From Ancylomarina subtilis (lineage in GTDB: Bacteria > Bacteroidota > Bacteroidia > Bacteroidales > Marinifilaceae): a stretch of DNA of 64,000 nucleotides. Below are positions 1-9,508 of this stretch, in pieces; the stretch's first letter is position 1, and every line of letters begins with the position of its first letter. The stretch covers positions 434,001 to 498,000 of the forward strand of contig NZ_SHKN01000002.1 in the NCBI RefSeq assembly GCF_004217115.1, written 5' to 3'. The notes beneath the pieces were generated by a model that ran no database searches, had not been told where the DNA came from, and saw only the letters and a list, made by a program, of their open reading frames with translations. The translations under genes were made by a program, and so were the position numbers.

Positions 1-1
1 G

Positions 2-175
2 AGCACTTTATTGTACGATGAGAAGACTGAAGTGAAGACTCTTGTTGGAGAAAAATTGAGATTCTCAATGCCATCAGCTCTTTGTTCGTATTGTTTGGGT
101 GAAACTCGAATTGGAGAGTCTTACCAGATGGGTAATGTACGAAAAATAGACATGAGTGATAAGAAAGAAAAATAA
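2..175 (+). CDS. 3' end of an unrecognised protein (truncated by window edge)
   Basis: An open frame enters from the left edge and ends in TAA at 173-175, giving 57 residues. The visible tail has a CxxC pair (ALCSYCLGE) followed by a basic, charged C-terminus ending in KKEK. I do not recognise the family from this fragment. It lies 82 bases upstream of the ATPase at 258 on the same strand and may be co-transcribed with it. The Cys pair and the Cys-rich small protein two genes downstream hint at a metal-related theme, which is inference only. Confidence 0.5.
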   Translation, partial: STLLYDEKTEVKTLVGEKLRFSMPSALCSYCLGETRIGESYQMGNVRKIDMSDKKEK

Positions 176-257
176 TGAACTTGAAGTGTTTAAAGTTAAA
201 ATACAGATTCGAACAAGATAACCACTAAAGGCATTTAAAATATCAAGTATTGATAGC

Positions 258-1286
258 ATGATGACAATTAACGATATACAGAGTAAAACACTTACCGATT
301 TATTTGAAAAATACCCATTTTTGCCCGGTTTTTTCGAAGAACATACCTTAGATTTAAATGAAAGTCTTGATATTAAATTGATTGACTATTTAAATTTCTT
401 GGATGAAGAAGAGGAGCAGGAGAACAGAGCAATGGATAAAACTCAGGTTTTGGAATCGATGTGTATTTACATTGATCAAATGCTTGAATTTTTAGGGGAA
501 GACGAGGATGATGGCGTTCATAGTATTACTTTGCTGCCCGGAACAAATAAGTCGGGTGAGGCTGAAATGTTCGAAGAATTATCGATTAAAAAAAGCGAGA
601 TTGTTTGTATTGTCGGTCCTACAGGTTCTGGCAAAAGTCGTTTGTTGGCCGATATCGAATGGGTCGCTCAAAAAGATACGCCGACTTCTCGTTCGGTATT
701 GATCAATGGAGAAGCAGGAGATAAGAAATGGCGATTAAATTCGGGAAATAAATTGGTTGCACAATTGTCACAAAATATGAATTTTGTGATGGATTTAACG
801 GTTTATGAGTTTATTGAATTGCATGCACAATCTCGTTTGGTAGAAGATGTTGAACGTGTCATCAACAAAATTTTTGAACAGGCCAACGATTTGGCAGGAG
901 AGAAGTTTGAGTTAACAACACCAATAACAAGTTTAAGCGGTGGTCAATCGAGAGCCTTGATGATTGCCGATACAGCAATCCTGAGTAAGTCGCCTATTAT
1001 CCTGATTGATGAGATTGAAAATGCCGGTATTGATCGGAAGCGTGCTTTGGATCTTTTAGTCGGTGAAGAAAAGATTGTTTTGATGGCAACCCACGATCCT
1101 ATTTTGGCTCTTATGGGAGACAAGCGTATTGTCATTAAGAATGGTGGAATCCATAAGGTGATTGAAACCAGTGATGAGGAACGCAAGCTTTTGGGTGATT
1201 TGGAAAGAATGGATGCCGTGGTTCAGAACATGAGAACCCGATTGCGCCAAGGCGAAATTATTCAGAAAGAAGATATTGGATTTTAG
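258..1286 (+). CDS. ABC-type ATPase with N-terminal helical domain (not a typical transporter subunit)
   Basis: 342 residues. An acidic N-terminal region of about 95 residues (DLFEKYPFLPGFFEEH at the start) resembles small DUF1858/ScdA-N type domains, but this match is only by eye. The remainder is one ABC nucleotide-binding domain: Walker A GPTGSGKS, signature LSGGQ, Walker B IILIDE and the switch His in MATHD. The D-loop region reads ENAGIDRK. No membrane partner is adjacent, and the next gene is a Cys-rich zinc-ribbon protein, so a role in cofactor or metalloenzyme handling is as likely as transport. Start may be 258 or the next ATG at 261. ATPase assignment is firm; function is unknown. 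Confidence 0.8.
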   Translation: MMTINDIQSKTLTDLFEKYPFLPGFFEEHTLDLNESLDIKLIDYLNFLDEEEEQENRAMDKTQVLESMCIYIDQMLEFLGEDEDDGVHSITLLPGTNKSGEAEMFEELSIKKSEIVCIVGPTGSGKSRLLADIEWVAQKDTPTSRSVLINGEAGDKKWRLNSGNKLVAQLSQNMNFVMDLTVYEFIELHAQSRLVEDVERVINKIFEQANDLAGEKFELTTPITSLSGGQSRALMIADTAILSKSPIILIDEIENAGIDRKRALDLLVGEEKIVLMATHDPILALMGDKRIVIKNGGIHKVIETSDEERKLLGDLERMDAVVQNMRTRLRQGEIIQKEDIGF

Positions 1287-1340
1287 CTTGAGATACCAAT
1301 TAGAATATTGAATTACGAACTAACACAAAAAATAGATATT

Positions 1341-1583
1341 ATGCACGACGGATGCGCAGGAAGTTTCGAGAATGGTCAGCAAGTGGTTGACAAAATTAGA
1401 ATGATGGGATTTGCAGAGCAATTGATGCCTATGCCATTGGATATTGAATGTCATGGATGTAAGGAAACATTTACCATGGAGGAGTTCGAAGGACATTGTC
1501 CAAAATGTGATATGGTTCATGGTGTCACCCCGTGTCATGCTTTTGATCCCAATAACATTATGGCTGCTGGTATTGGCTACTAA
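1341..1583 (+). CDS. Small Cys-rich putative zinc-ribbon protein
   Basis: 80 residues from the ATG at 1341; an in-frame TTG at 1308 would add 11 residues but is a poorer start. The middle holds two CxxC-type knuckles, CHGC and CPKC, spaced as in a zinc ribbon, plus single Cys near the N-terminus (DGCAG) and after the ribbon (TPCHAF). It starts 54 bases after the ATPase gene ends and is followed by a terminator, so the two are probably one transcript. The ribbon resembles the metal-binding part of HypA-like proteins only in layout. I do not recognise the family. Confidence 0.65.
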   Translation: MHDGCAGSFENGQQVVDKIRMMGFAEQLMPMPLDIECHGCKETFTMEEFEGHCPKCDMVHGVTPCHAFDPNNIMAAGIGY

Positions 1584-1606
1584 TATTGTATTTAAAATCT
1601 AAAAGT

Positions 1607-1642
1607 AAAAAGACCTAAGAGCATTGAGCTTTTAGGTCTTTT
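1607..1642 (+). terminator. Intrinsic terminator after the Cys-rich protein
   Basis: An inverted repeat (AAAAGACCTAA paired with TTTAGGTCTTTT) around a short loop follows the stop at 1583 and precedes the convergent gene ending at 1665. Both flanks are A/T runs, so it may work in both directions. Confidence 0.75.
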
Positions 1643-1664
1643 CATATTTTAAGGGAGCGGATAG

Positions 1665-4538
1665 TTATTTCACAATAAGTTTTCCTTTGTAAATTTTTTC
1701 ACCCTCAAGATTGATGATATGAATACCGGGTTTTAGTTGTTCTCGGTTAATCAATACATTATTATTGGTGATATTCTCAATAATACGAACAACACGACCT
1801 GAAGCATCAACCACAATCAGGCGATATGATTCATTATTTTCATTTGGAAATTCAACACGACTGCTATTTTCCATTGGATTAGGATAAATATTAAGTTTTG
1901 TGTTGGTTTCGACAGGATCTTCAATACCTACAAGAGGTCCTGCTGGATCTACAGTTGGTTCTCCTGGTGTAATGTTGGCATGGAAAATACCATTACCATG
2001 TGTTCCTACCACAATAAAACCATCTTTTCGGGTTTTAACCACATCGACTACAGTATTCCCAATTTTATCTGTTGATACCTGAGTCCATTTTGTGTTTGAA
2101 TTAAGATCGGTTGCCATGTATAAACCAATACTTGTTCCTGCAAAATAAACTGGACCATTTTCAGCATTAAGAACATTTAGATATCTTACTGATGGGCCAA
2201 TATTTTTACTGTCTTTAGTAATTTCTAGGTTTCCGGATACATCAGTCCATGTTTCGCCGGCATCTTTCGAAAAGAAAATACTTTCTACTTCATAATTCGA
2301 AAAGGTTACGTATACGTAGTTGGCATTAGCAGGATTTACTTCAATACTACTTACATAGGCGCTTTCGGGCATTGAAGGACCTGTAATTTCTGTAGTCACA
2401 GCTTGAGAGGAATGTGAATTGATTGTTTTATAAATTTTCCCTTCAGAAGTACCAAAATACAATAGATTGGCAGGAAGAATTGATGATTTAATGGCAGAAA
2501 TTTGGCCTGAGACTGTTGTGCCTGTTAGTTTTTCCCAACCAATACTTGCTGCATCGTTAGAGAATTTTGGGATTTTGTAAATATCGGTATTTCTCCAAAT
2601 ATCGGTTCCTCCTGCATAAAACATGATGGCTTCGTTGTTATTATCAATCTCATATGGATTTATAAATAACACATCCTCAGAATTAACGCCTTCAGGGTCT
2701 ACGCGAGCCCATTCCCACTCTTTATCAGTTGTGTTGTAAACATTTAAATAGATACGTCCTCTTTGAGATGAAGTAATGTAAGCATTTTTGTTATTGTGCA
2801 TACTACAGTATGCCCCATCACCACTTCCAAGATGAATCCAATTTTGTTTGTGAATACCATTGTCCTCTCTATAAGTGTACCAAGTTCCATTATCTTGAAA
2901 ACCAGTAAGAATTTCATAGGATTCCAAATCATTTGCGTCAATTCCAACGGTATAGGCCTGAGTTGTTAGATAACCGTTGTTTAATGATTCCCAGTCAACT
3001 GGCTTAGCAGAAGGGTGCTCAATATCATCTTCTTGACCTGAGTCTTCGGTTTGTTTGTAATTATAGGTTTTACTGATCCCTCCATCATGTCCACTTAAAA
3101 GAGTTTTGCCATCATTTAGGAAAGCTAAGGAATGTTGATCAGGATGATGATTGTCGTATTGACTCACATTGTTTTCGGTGGCGTATCCACCTATCCAATA
3201 TGCTTTGGATGTGTTATTGGGATCGTCCTTGCCTGTTTTAACGGGATTAGCATTCGTTGCAAAACCATCGTCACTACGGAAAAGATTGGTTCCTCCAATG
3301 AAAACCATATTCTCGTCATCAGGAGCTACTTTTATAACCATATTATAAGAGCCTTGTGAACTGTAACCCGCGACATCGTCCTCCCCTTGTGCAGGAAGAT
3401 TGAGAGAACGATCTTCCCATGAGAGCTCATTGCCATTTGTTGTTAGTTTCCAAAAACTGTGACCATTAAGACCTTTACCAGGAGTTTCCGAAAGAAAGTA
3501 TAGAATGTTTTCATTACTAGGAGCATAAGCTAATACGGTACGATCATAATTTGTAGGGAAGCCCTCAGGTGTAATCTTTTCCCAGTCTCCCGCGTTTCCA
3601 CTTACTGATTTATAGATGCCATTTATAGTACCTTCACTACTTAATGTTGCATATTTGATTCCTGAGGGTGTACAAATTATATCAGTTGTTCTTGCGTAGT
3701 TATCGTTTTTAGTGGGAGCTGAATTAATAACTAGATTACGAGTTTCCTCACCAAAGTTATATTTATATATACCACCATATGTTGCAACATAAAGATCCCC
3801 ATTGGTTGGGTCTACCGATATGCTCCAACAAATATCAAAAAGTTCATTGAAAAATGGTGTGTCATATCTGTCTGTGTCAGCAAACTTCGTCCATGTTTTA
3901 CCTCCATCAATTGATTTAAATACACCAGCACCAGAATAGAATGCGCCACTAGCCCCGGCAGAGCCGGAATATTCACCAGTTGCATAATACCAAGTATCTG
4001 TATGACCTTCTCGAGGATCTTGTGCAACCGCTGTAACAGATTGATGATCGGTTGGGCTTGTGGTTTTAGTCCAGGAAGCCCCACCATCTTCTGAGCGCCA
4101 CATGCCACCAGTCACACCACCAGCTAAAATGATGTTGTCATTGGTAAGGTCAATAGCCAGTGCTCTTGTTCTACCGCCTACATTGTATGGTCCGGTTTGC
4201 TTCCAATCAATACTCTGTGATTTTGTTCTGGATATGAATTGATTCTTGTTATCAGAAAGAAATTTCAATTCTCTTTCACGAAAGTTAGTAGGAAGTTCTC
4301 CGGTCTTCGGATCTTGAGTTATTAATTTTTCAAACATTAAGCGTTCATGAGGAGCATCTTTAACACGAATGATGCCTTTACGCTTATCTGCTTTTTTAGC
4401 CATTCGCACATGGTTAACACCTGGTGCTGTAAGCTTTTTGTATGTGCTTTCATTAATAACAATATTCTTTGTTTGTGCCAAGCCACTGAGGGTTAAGGCT
4501 ACAAGGAATACTGAACTCAGTAGTAAATTTTTTTTCAT
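1665..4538 (-). CDS. Secreted BNR/sortilin-like beta-propeller protein with T9SS type A sorting domain
   Basis: 957 residues with a Sec signal peptide (MKKNLLLSSVFLVALTLSGLAQ). The body contains repeated propeller blades typical of VPS10/sortilin and BNR proteins, with Asp-box-like turns (SEDGGASWT, SIDGGKTWT, SKDAGETWT). The last about 75 residues form a Por-secretion tail: LNIYPNPMENSSRVEF, a GRVV beta turn, and a terminal GKLIVK. In Bacteroidetes such tails direct outer-membrane passage and surface anchoring or release by the type IX system. Ligand or enzymatic role is not evident; no catalytic motif is visible. It is monocistronic, facing a terminator at its 3' end. A PorD-like T9SS component lies at 18842 in this window. 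Confidence 0.88.
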   Translation of the reverse strand: MKKNLLLSSVFLVALTLSGLAQTKNIVINESTYKKLTAPGVNHVRMAKKADKRKGIIRVKDAPHERLMFEKLITQDPKTGELPTNFRERELKFLSDNKNQFISRTKSQSIDWKQTGPYNVGGRTRALAIDLTNDNIILAGGVTGGMWRSEDGGASWTKTTSPTDHQSVTAVAQDPREGHTDTWYYATGEYSGSAGASGAFYSGAGVFKSIDGGKTWTKFADTDRYDTPFFNELFDICWSISVDPTNGDLYVATYGGIYKYNFGEETRNLVINSAPTKNDNYARTTDIICTPSGIKYATLSSEGTINGIYKSVSGNAGDWEKITPEGFPTNYDRTVLAYAPSNENILYFLSETPGKGLNGHSFWKLTTNGNELSWEDRSLNLPAQGEDDVAGYSSQGSYNMVIKVAPDDENMVFIGGTNLFRSDDGFATNANPVKTGKDDPNNTSKAYWIGGYATENNVSQYDNHHPDQHSLAFLNDGKTLLSGHDGGISKTYNYKQTEDSGQEDDIEHPSAKPVDWESLNNGYLTTQAYTVGIDANDLESYEILTGFQDNGTWYTYREDNGIHKQNWIHLGSGDGAYCSMHNNKNAYITSSQRGRIYLNVYNTTDKEWEWARVDPEGVNSEDVLFINPYEIDNNNEAIMFYAGGTDIWRNTDIYKIPKFSNDAASIGWEKLTGTTVSGQISAIKSSILPANLLYFGTSEGKIYKTINSHSSQAVTTEITGPSMPESAYVSSIEVNPANANYVYVTFSNYEVESIFFSKDAGETWTDVSGNLEITKDSKNIGPSVRYLNVLNAENGPVYFAGTSIGLYMATDLNSNTKWTQVSTDKIGNTVVDVVKTRKDGFIVVGTHGNGIFHANITPGEPTVDPAGPLVGIEDPVETNTKLNIYPNPMENSSRVEFPNENNESYRLIVVDASGRVVRIIENITNNNVLINREQLKPGIHIINLEGEKIYKGKLIVK

Positions 4539-4643
4539 CCTTTTCTTGTTAGTTTGCGGTTAGTAGGTTTACTGAATTCCTATTTCAGATAGAGTTGCAT
4601 TGGGGTAATTTATCGTCTGTACGTAGATTTTCAATTTGTGTAT

Positions 4644-5042
4644 TTATTTAACTTCTTTAATTAAATTTAAAATGGTTTCATTGTTTCCCATAGATTGAGA
4701 TTCTTTGAACAAAAAGCTATAGTTGGAGTTAATTTCTACCTTTGAATCACTTTCTGTCTCGAAACGGATCTCTTTGCCTTTTGAATATATGCCTATGATT
4801 CCAGCACCTGATCCTAATGTTTTATTTACAGTTGCATGGATTTCATTGTATTTATTATGATAAATAATTTTTAAGATTTTTATGTTTAAAGCTAATGTGT
4901 TTGGGGCAAAATCAGAAATGTTGATTGGAATTTCCTTAGTGACTTGAGCAGAATCGGCTATGCCGTTTTTATGTGTATTCTTTTGGTTAGCACATGAAAA
5001 TGTGATAGATAGAATGGATATGAGTAGTGCGTAATGCTTCAT
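4644..5042 (-). CDS. Small putative lipoprotein, function unknown
   Basis: 132 residues from the ATG at 5042; a longer frame starting at 5075 adds 11 residues before the signal peptide and is rejected. The N-terminus (MKHYALLISILSITFSC) is a lipoprotein signal with Cys at the end of a hydrophobic run. The mature part is small, polar and predicted beta-rich, with no motif I recognise. It sits alone between the propeller protein and purL, all on the minus strand. Confidence 0.65.
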   Translation of the reverse strand: MKHYALLISILSITFSCANQKNTHKNGIADSAQVTKEIPINISDFAPNTLALNIKILKIIYHNKYNEIHATVNKTLGSGAGIIGIYSKGKEIRFETESDSKVEINSNYSFLFKESQSMGNNETILNLIKEVK

Positions 5043-5120
5043 AATATTGACGTGTTTGGTTAGATTGAAGCACAAGGTAGGAAAAAAAATGAAAAAAGAT
5101 TCTTTCTATAATAAAATGGG

Positions 5121-5152
5121 AAAGCCCCCTTTCTGATTGGAAAGAGGGCTTC
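5121..5152 (-). terminator. Terminator downstream of purL
   Basis: A strong hairpin pairs AAGCCCCCTTTC (5122-5133) with GAAAGAGGGCTT (5140-5151), 20 bases beyond the purL stop. It separates purL from the lipoprotein gene on the same strand. Confidence 0.75.
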
Positions 5153-5171
5153 TAAATATGTGTATATCTAA

Positions 5172-8100
5172 TTATTTATGTTTTGCAATCCAGTTTTTTG
5201 CATTGATAAAAGCTTCAATCCAAGGACTCACTTCATTCTCTAATCTGTTTTCATCATAGTATGCCCAATTCCATGGATAGGTTGCACGTTCCAAGTGTGG
5301 CATCATAGCTAAGTGACGACCATCATTTGAACAGATTGCTGCTGTTTCGAATGGAGAACCATTCGGATTGGCAGGATAATCTTTGAAACTGTATTTCATA
5401 GGAATCTGATACTTGTCTTCGCTGTATGGCAAATCGAATTTACCTTCACCGTGAGCAACCCAAATACCTAAACGGCTACCAGCAAGAGTCGAAAGCATAA
5501 CGGATTCGTTAGCTTGAATATCTACGTTCACAAAGCCTGATTCAAATTTATGAGATTCGTTGTGAAGCAATTTAGGATGTTTCTCGTGTTCCGGGTAGAT
5601 TAATCCCAATTCGGAGATTAATTGACATCCATTACAAACACCTAAACTTAGAGTATCTTCACGTTTGTAGAAATCTTCAAGAGCTTTTTTAGCTTTCTCG
5701 TTATATAAGAATGCTCCAGCCCATCCTTTTGCCGAACCTAAAACATCAGAGTTAGAGAAACCACCAACGAAAACGATCATGTTAACATCTGAGAAATCAG
5801 AGCGACCAGAGATTAAATCGGTCATATGAATATCCTTAACATCCATACCTGCCAGATGCATCATCCAAGCCATTTCTCTATCGCCATTTACGCCTTTTTC
5901 ACGAATGATAGCTGCTTTGATTCCTGATTTAGTCTGACGTTTAGGATCAATGCCGTATTGATCTAATTTACCAGTGAAGTTCTCTGGGAATTTGTAGTTA
6001 AGACTATTCTCTTTATATGATTTAAATCGTTCTAATGCTAAATCACTACCAGACTGATTGCGATCCAACAGGTATGAAGTTTTATACCAAAGGTCACGCA
6101 ATGATGCAACATCAAGCGATAAATTTTTATCAGCTTTAGTGATTGTCATCTTACCAGCTTCTGCAGGAGAACCAATTTTATGGAAAATAATGCCAGCTTC
6201 AGAAAGCACTTTACTTACGGTGTCGATATCTTCTACTTGAACAATGACACCAGGATTTTCACTGAAAAGAACTTTGATTAAGTCTGCTTCTTCAATGTCA
6301 TTAAGATTGATTGATGCACCAAGCTTGTTATCGGCAAAACACATCTCTAAAAGAGCTGTAATCATACCGCCTGAAGAAATATCGTGACCAGCAAGTATTT
6401 TTCTTTCTAAGATAAGCTGCTGAAGGGTTTCAAAAGTCTTCGCGAAATACTTCGCATCGTTTACATTTGGTGTTGTTTTACCAAGTTTGTTAACGATTTG
6501 AGCAAAACTACTACCGCCCAATTGGAAATCATCTTTTGAAAAGTCGATATGTAATAGGTGAGAGTTTGCTACATTTTTCATCACGGGGCTAACCATGCGA
6601 TTGATATCAATGATCTCACCAACTGTAGAAATGATAACTGTTCCCGGAGCATAAACCACATCATCCTGACCATATTTTTGAGTCATAGATAATGAGTCTT
6701 TACCAGTTGGAACGTTTAAGCCAAGTTCAATAGCAAATTCACTAATTGACTCAACAGCTTTGTAAAGACGAGCATCTTCGCCCTTGTTTTTACAAGGCCA
6801 CATCCAGTTCGCTGAAAGAGAAACGCCTTTGATACCTTGTTCAATAGGAGCCCAAACTAAGTTGGTTAGTGATTCGGCGATTGAAAGGCGTGAGCCGTTT
6901 GCAGAATCAACAAGAGCAGAAACAGGAGCGTGTCCAATCGAAGTGGCAATCCCTTTTTCTCCCTGAAAGTCAAGAGCAACAGCTCCTAAGTTGTTTAAAG
7001 GTAACTGTAGAGGTCCGGCACATTGTTGCATGGCGATTTTACCCGTTACAGAACGGTCGACTTTATTGGTTAACCAATCTTTACATGCCACTGATTCCAG
7101 TTGAAGAACTTCCTCAAGGTAGTCTTCCAGCTTTTCAGCTTTGTAAGCAACTTCTTCGAAAGATTCAGCTACCGTTTCGTCAGTCATGATTGTTTTTGGT
7201 GGTTTACCAAACATTTCAGAAAGACCAAGATCGATAGGATTCTCACCCGTTTTTTTGTCTTCGAATGTGAAACGCATGTCGCCAGTAGTTTCACCAATAG
7301 TGTATATAGGAGCTCGTTCGCGATCAGCAATACGAGTTAGTAAATCAACATCATCTTTTCCGATAACCAATCCCATTCTTTCCTGAGACTCATTACCAAC
7401 AATTTCTTTAGCTGAAAGAGTTGGGTCACCCACTGGAAGAGCGTTTAGATCAATTTTACCACCTGTTTCTTCTACTAATTCAGACAGACAATTTAGGTGG
7501 CCACCTGCACCGTGATCGTGGATAGAAATAATAGGGTTGTGATCAGATTCTGCCATTGCTCTAATGGCGTTACAAACTCTTTTTTGCATCTCAGGATTCG
7601 ATCTCTGAACAGCATTCAATTCAATAGAGTTGTCGTATTCACCTGTAGCCACTGAAGAAACAGCACTACCACCCATTCCAATTCTGTAGTTATCACCACC
7701 CAAAAGCACAACTTTGTCACCTTTTTTTGGGACATCTTTTTGAGCTTGCTCTAATCGGCCATAGCCAACACCTCCAGCTTGCATGATCACCTTATCGTAA
7801 CCGTATTTCTTGTTGTTTTCGAAATGTTCGAAAGTCAATACAGAACCACAAATTAAAGGTTGTCCAAATTTGTTTCCAAAATCGCTTGCTCCGTTAGAGG
7901 CTTTAATAAGGATCTCTTCAGGGGTTTGGTATAACCATTTACGAGGATCCGTCGCACCTTCCCATTTTCTTGATGCTTCAAGTCTGGGGTAAGCAGTCAT
8001 ATAAACTGCGGTTCCTGCCATTGGAAGGGAAGCTTTACCACCTGCAATACGATCTCGGATTTCTCCTCCGGTTCCAGTGGCTGCACCATTAAATGGTTCT

Positions 8101-8861
8101 ACTGTTGTTGGGAAATTGTGAGTTTCTGCCTTTAATGAGATGACAGTATCAATATCTTTGGTATAGAAAAAATCTGCTTTATCGTGAGAGGCCGGAGCAA
8201 ATTGCTCAACTCTTGGGCCTTGAAGAAATGCACAATTGTCTTTGTAAGCTGAGACAATACGATTGTGATTCTTTTTGGATGTTTCTTTAATCAATTGGAA
8301 AAGAGATGATTCTTTTTCTTCTCCATCAATAATAAAGGTACCGTTGAATATTTTGTGACGGCAGTGTTCAGAATTTACTTGTGAGAATCCAAATACTTCT
8401 GAATCGGTTAGTTTACGTTTGATCTTCTTCTCAACTCCTTCAAGATAGCTTATTTCTTCATCACTTAAAGCTAAGCCTTCTTGCTTGTTGTAGGCTCTAA
8501 TATCTTCGATGTAAATAATAGGATCAGCCTGTTTCTCGATAGTGAAAATTTCCTGATCTAAATTTTCATAGAAACTTTGAAGCATAGGATCGTACTGAGG
8601 GTGTTCAGTATCAACTTGGGTGAATTCTTCGATACGAAGGATTCCACTTAATCCCATGTTTTGCGTAATTTCAACAGCATTCGTGCTCCAGGGTGTAATC
8701 ATCTCTTTGCGAGGTCCTACAAATTTGCCTGTTACTTTTTCGCCAGTTAGGATTTCAGCATCGCTAAATAGCCAGGATAATTTAGCTGTGTCAATTGCAT
8801 TTAATTCGAGAGAACAATGTACTCCGTAATGAACTTTACCTTTTTTAAAGAATAGTATCAT
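5172..8861 (-). CDS. purL: Phosphoribosylformylglycinamidine synthase, single-chain form
   Basis: 1229 residues, the length of the large single-chain FGAM synthase (PurL type I). It converts FGAR, glutamine and ATP to FGAM in step four of purine synthesis. The synthetase half contains AETHNFPTTVEPFNGAATG and GTGGEIRDR, the nucleotide and substrate loops of the family; IHDHGAGG lies in the middle. The C-terminal class I glutaminase has the nucleophile in LGVCNGCQ (Cys near residue 1076) and the His/Glu pair in MPHLERAT (near 1189-1191). The gene is alone, with a TATATTTG promoter element upstream and a terminator downstream. No purine riboswitch is visible. Assignment is firm. Confidence 0.97.
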   Translation of the reverse strand: MILFFKKGKVHYGVHCSLELNAIDTAKLSWLFSDAEILTGEKVTGKFVGPRKEMITPWSTNAVEITQNMGLSGILRIEEFTQVDTEHPQYDPMLQSFYENLDQEIFTIEKQADPIIYIEDIRAYNKQEGLALSDEEISYLEGVEKKIKRKLTDSEVFGFSQVNSEHCRHKIFNGTFIIDGEEKESSLFQLIKETSKKNHNRIVSAYKDNCAFLQGPRVEQFAPASHDKADFFYTKDIDTVISLKAETHNFPTTVEPFNGAATGTGGEIRDRIAGGKASLPMAGTAVYMTAYPRLEASRKWEGATDPRKWLYQTPEEILIKASNGASDFGNKFGQPLICGSVLTFEHFENNKKYGYDKVIMQAGGVGYGRLEQAQKDVPKKGDKVVLLGGDNYRIGMGGSAVSSVATGEYDNSIELNAVQRSNPEMQKRVCNAIRAMAESDHNPIISIHDHGAGGHLNCLSELVEETGGKIDLNALPVGDPTLSAKEIVGNESQERMGLVIGKDDVDLLTRIADRERAPIYTIGETTGDMRFTFEDKKTGENPIDLGLSEMFGKPPKTIMTDETVAESFEEVAYKAEKLEDYLEEVLQLESVACKDWLTNKVDRSVTGKIAMQQCAGPLQLPLNNLGAVALDFQGEKGIATSIGHAPVSALVDSANGSRLSIAESLTNLVWAPIEQGIKGVSLSANWMWPCKNKGEDARLYKAVESISEFAIELGLNVPTGKDSLSMTQKYGQDDVVYAPGTVIISTVGEIIDINRMVSPVMKNVANSHLLHIDFSKDDFQLGGSSFAQIVNKLGKTTPNVNDAKYFAKTFETLQQLILERKILAGHDISSGGMITALLEMCFADNKLGASINLNDIEEADLIKVLFSENPGVIVQVEDIDTVSKVLSEAGIIFHKIGSPAEAGKMTITKADKNLSLDVASLRDLWYKTSYLLDRNQSGSDLALERFKSYKENSLNYKFPENFTGKLDQYGIDPKRQTKSGIKAAIIREKGVNGDREMAWMMHLAGMDVKDIHMTDLISGRSDFSDVNMIVFVGGFSNSDVLGSAKGWAGAFLYNEKAKKALEDFYKREDTLSLGVCNGCQLISELGLIYPEHEKHPKLLHNESHKFESGFVNVDIQANESVMLSTLAGSRLGIWVAHGEGKFDLPYSEDKYQIPMKYSFKDYPANPNGSPFETAAICSNDGRHLAMMPHLERATYPWNWAYYDENRLENEVSPWIEAFINAKNWIAKHK

Positions 8862-8902
8862 CTTAAATTTTTTATAAAATTGGTTGAAAGCAGATTTCGC
8901 TG

Positions 8903-8910
8903 CAAATATA
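8903..8910 (-). promoter_or_regulatory. Bacteroidetes -7 element for purL
   Basis: On the minus strand the sequence reads TATATTTG, matching the Bacteroidetes consensus TAnnTTTG, about 42 bases upstream of the purL start. I see no convincing TTTG -33 box at the expected spacing. Confidence 0.5.
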
Positions 8911-9442
8911 GTTAAAGAGTTTGATTTTGTTGGGCTGAGAATGTGGAAAATCCATGTTTTTGTGAGACTTCGTTTTAGTAAAAGATTTGGGTTCTAATTT
9001 GACGAACAACTTCCTTTTAAATGGCTTGATTCATGGGTGAAAATGAGATATGCAAGGCTTATTTGTTTTGCAGGTGTAATAAAGAGGTATTAAATTGCGT
9101 GCATGAAAACAGAGATTCGATTTGTTTTATTTTTGTTTTTCTGTTTTGGCTTCATCGAAAATGTTGAAACGAACTTCTTGTTTTAAAACAGTAAAATCTA
9201 TGTTGAAAAAACTTCTTTTGAATTTCAAAAAAAGAAGGAAATCATCTTCATTTGTTTTCTAAATATCAAGATTTTTGCAAAGGTTTTCGAAAATGCTGAA
9301 TTTCATGCTTGTTTGAACCCATTTTAGATAAAAGACTTATGGGTCTTAGTTGTTTTAATGATCTTGTTATCAGGCTGGAAGTAGTGTTGTTGTTGCGGAT
9401 CGGGAGACATGTTGAAGAACAAGTTTAATAATCTTCGAAAAC

Positions 9443-9474
9443 GTTGATTATCGTTTTCCCTTTCAATATTTTTG
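9443..9474 (+). promoter_or_regulatory. Promoter of the methylmalonyl-CoA operon
   Basis: GTTG at 9443-9446 and TATTTTTG at 9467-9474 are separated by 20 bases, fitting the Bacteroidetes TTTG-N19-21-TAnnTTTG promoter. The mce start codon follows 34 bases later. Confidence 0.65.
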
Positions 9475-9508
9475 TCACCAAATTATTCAATCAAAATATA
9501 TTTAAATT

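Larger units (their letters stand above)
8862..9508. other. 647-base divergent intergenic region with three copies of a TCGAAAA-type motif
   Basis: No gene is supported here. The purL promoter lies at the left end and the mce operon promoter at the right. A 15-base motif, TCGAAAA(T/C)G(T/C)TGA(A/T)(A/T), occurs at 9155-9169, 9287-9301 and 9435-9449 in the same orientation; the third overlaps the predicted -33 box of the mce promoter. I see no tRNA, riboswitch or credible small ORF. Confidence 0.5.

Noticed and set aside
944-1250. Minus-strand frames opposite the ATPase gene
   Set aside because: Shadow frames of a clear coding sequence, with no homology-like features.
1308-1340. TTG start for the Cys-rich protein
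   Set aside because: ATG at 1341 lies 11 codons later and begins the ordered part; TTG starts are rare and the added residues look non-conserved.
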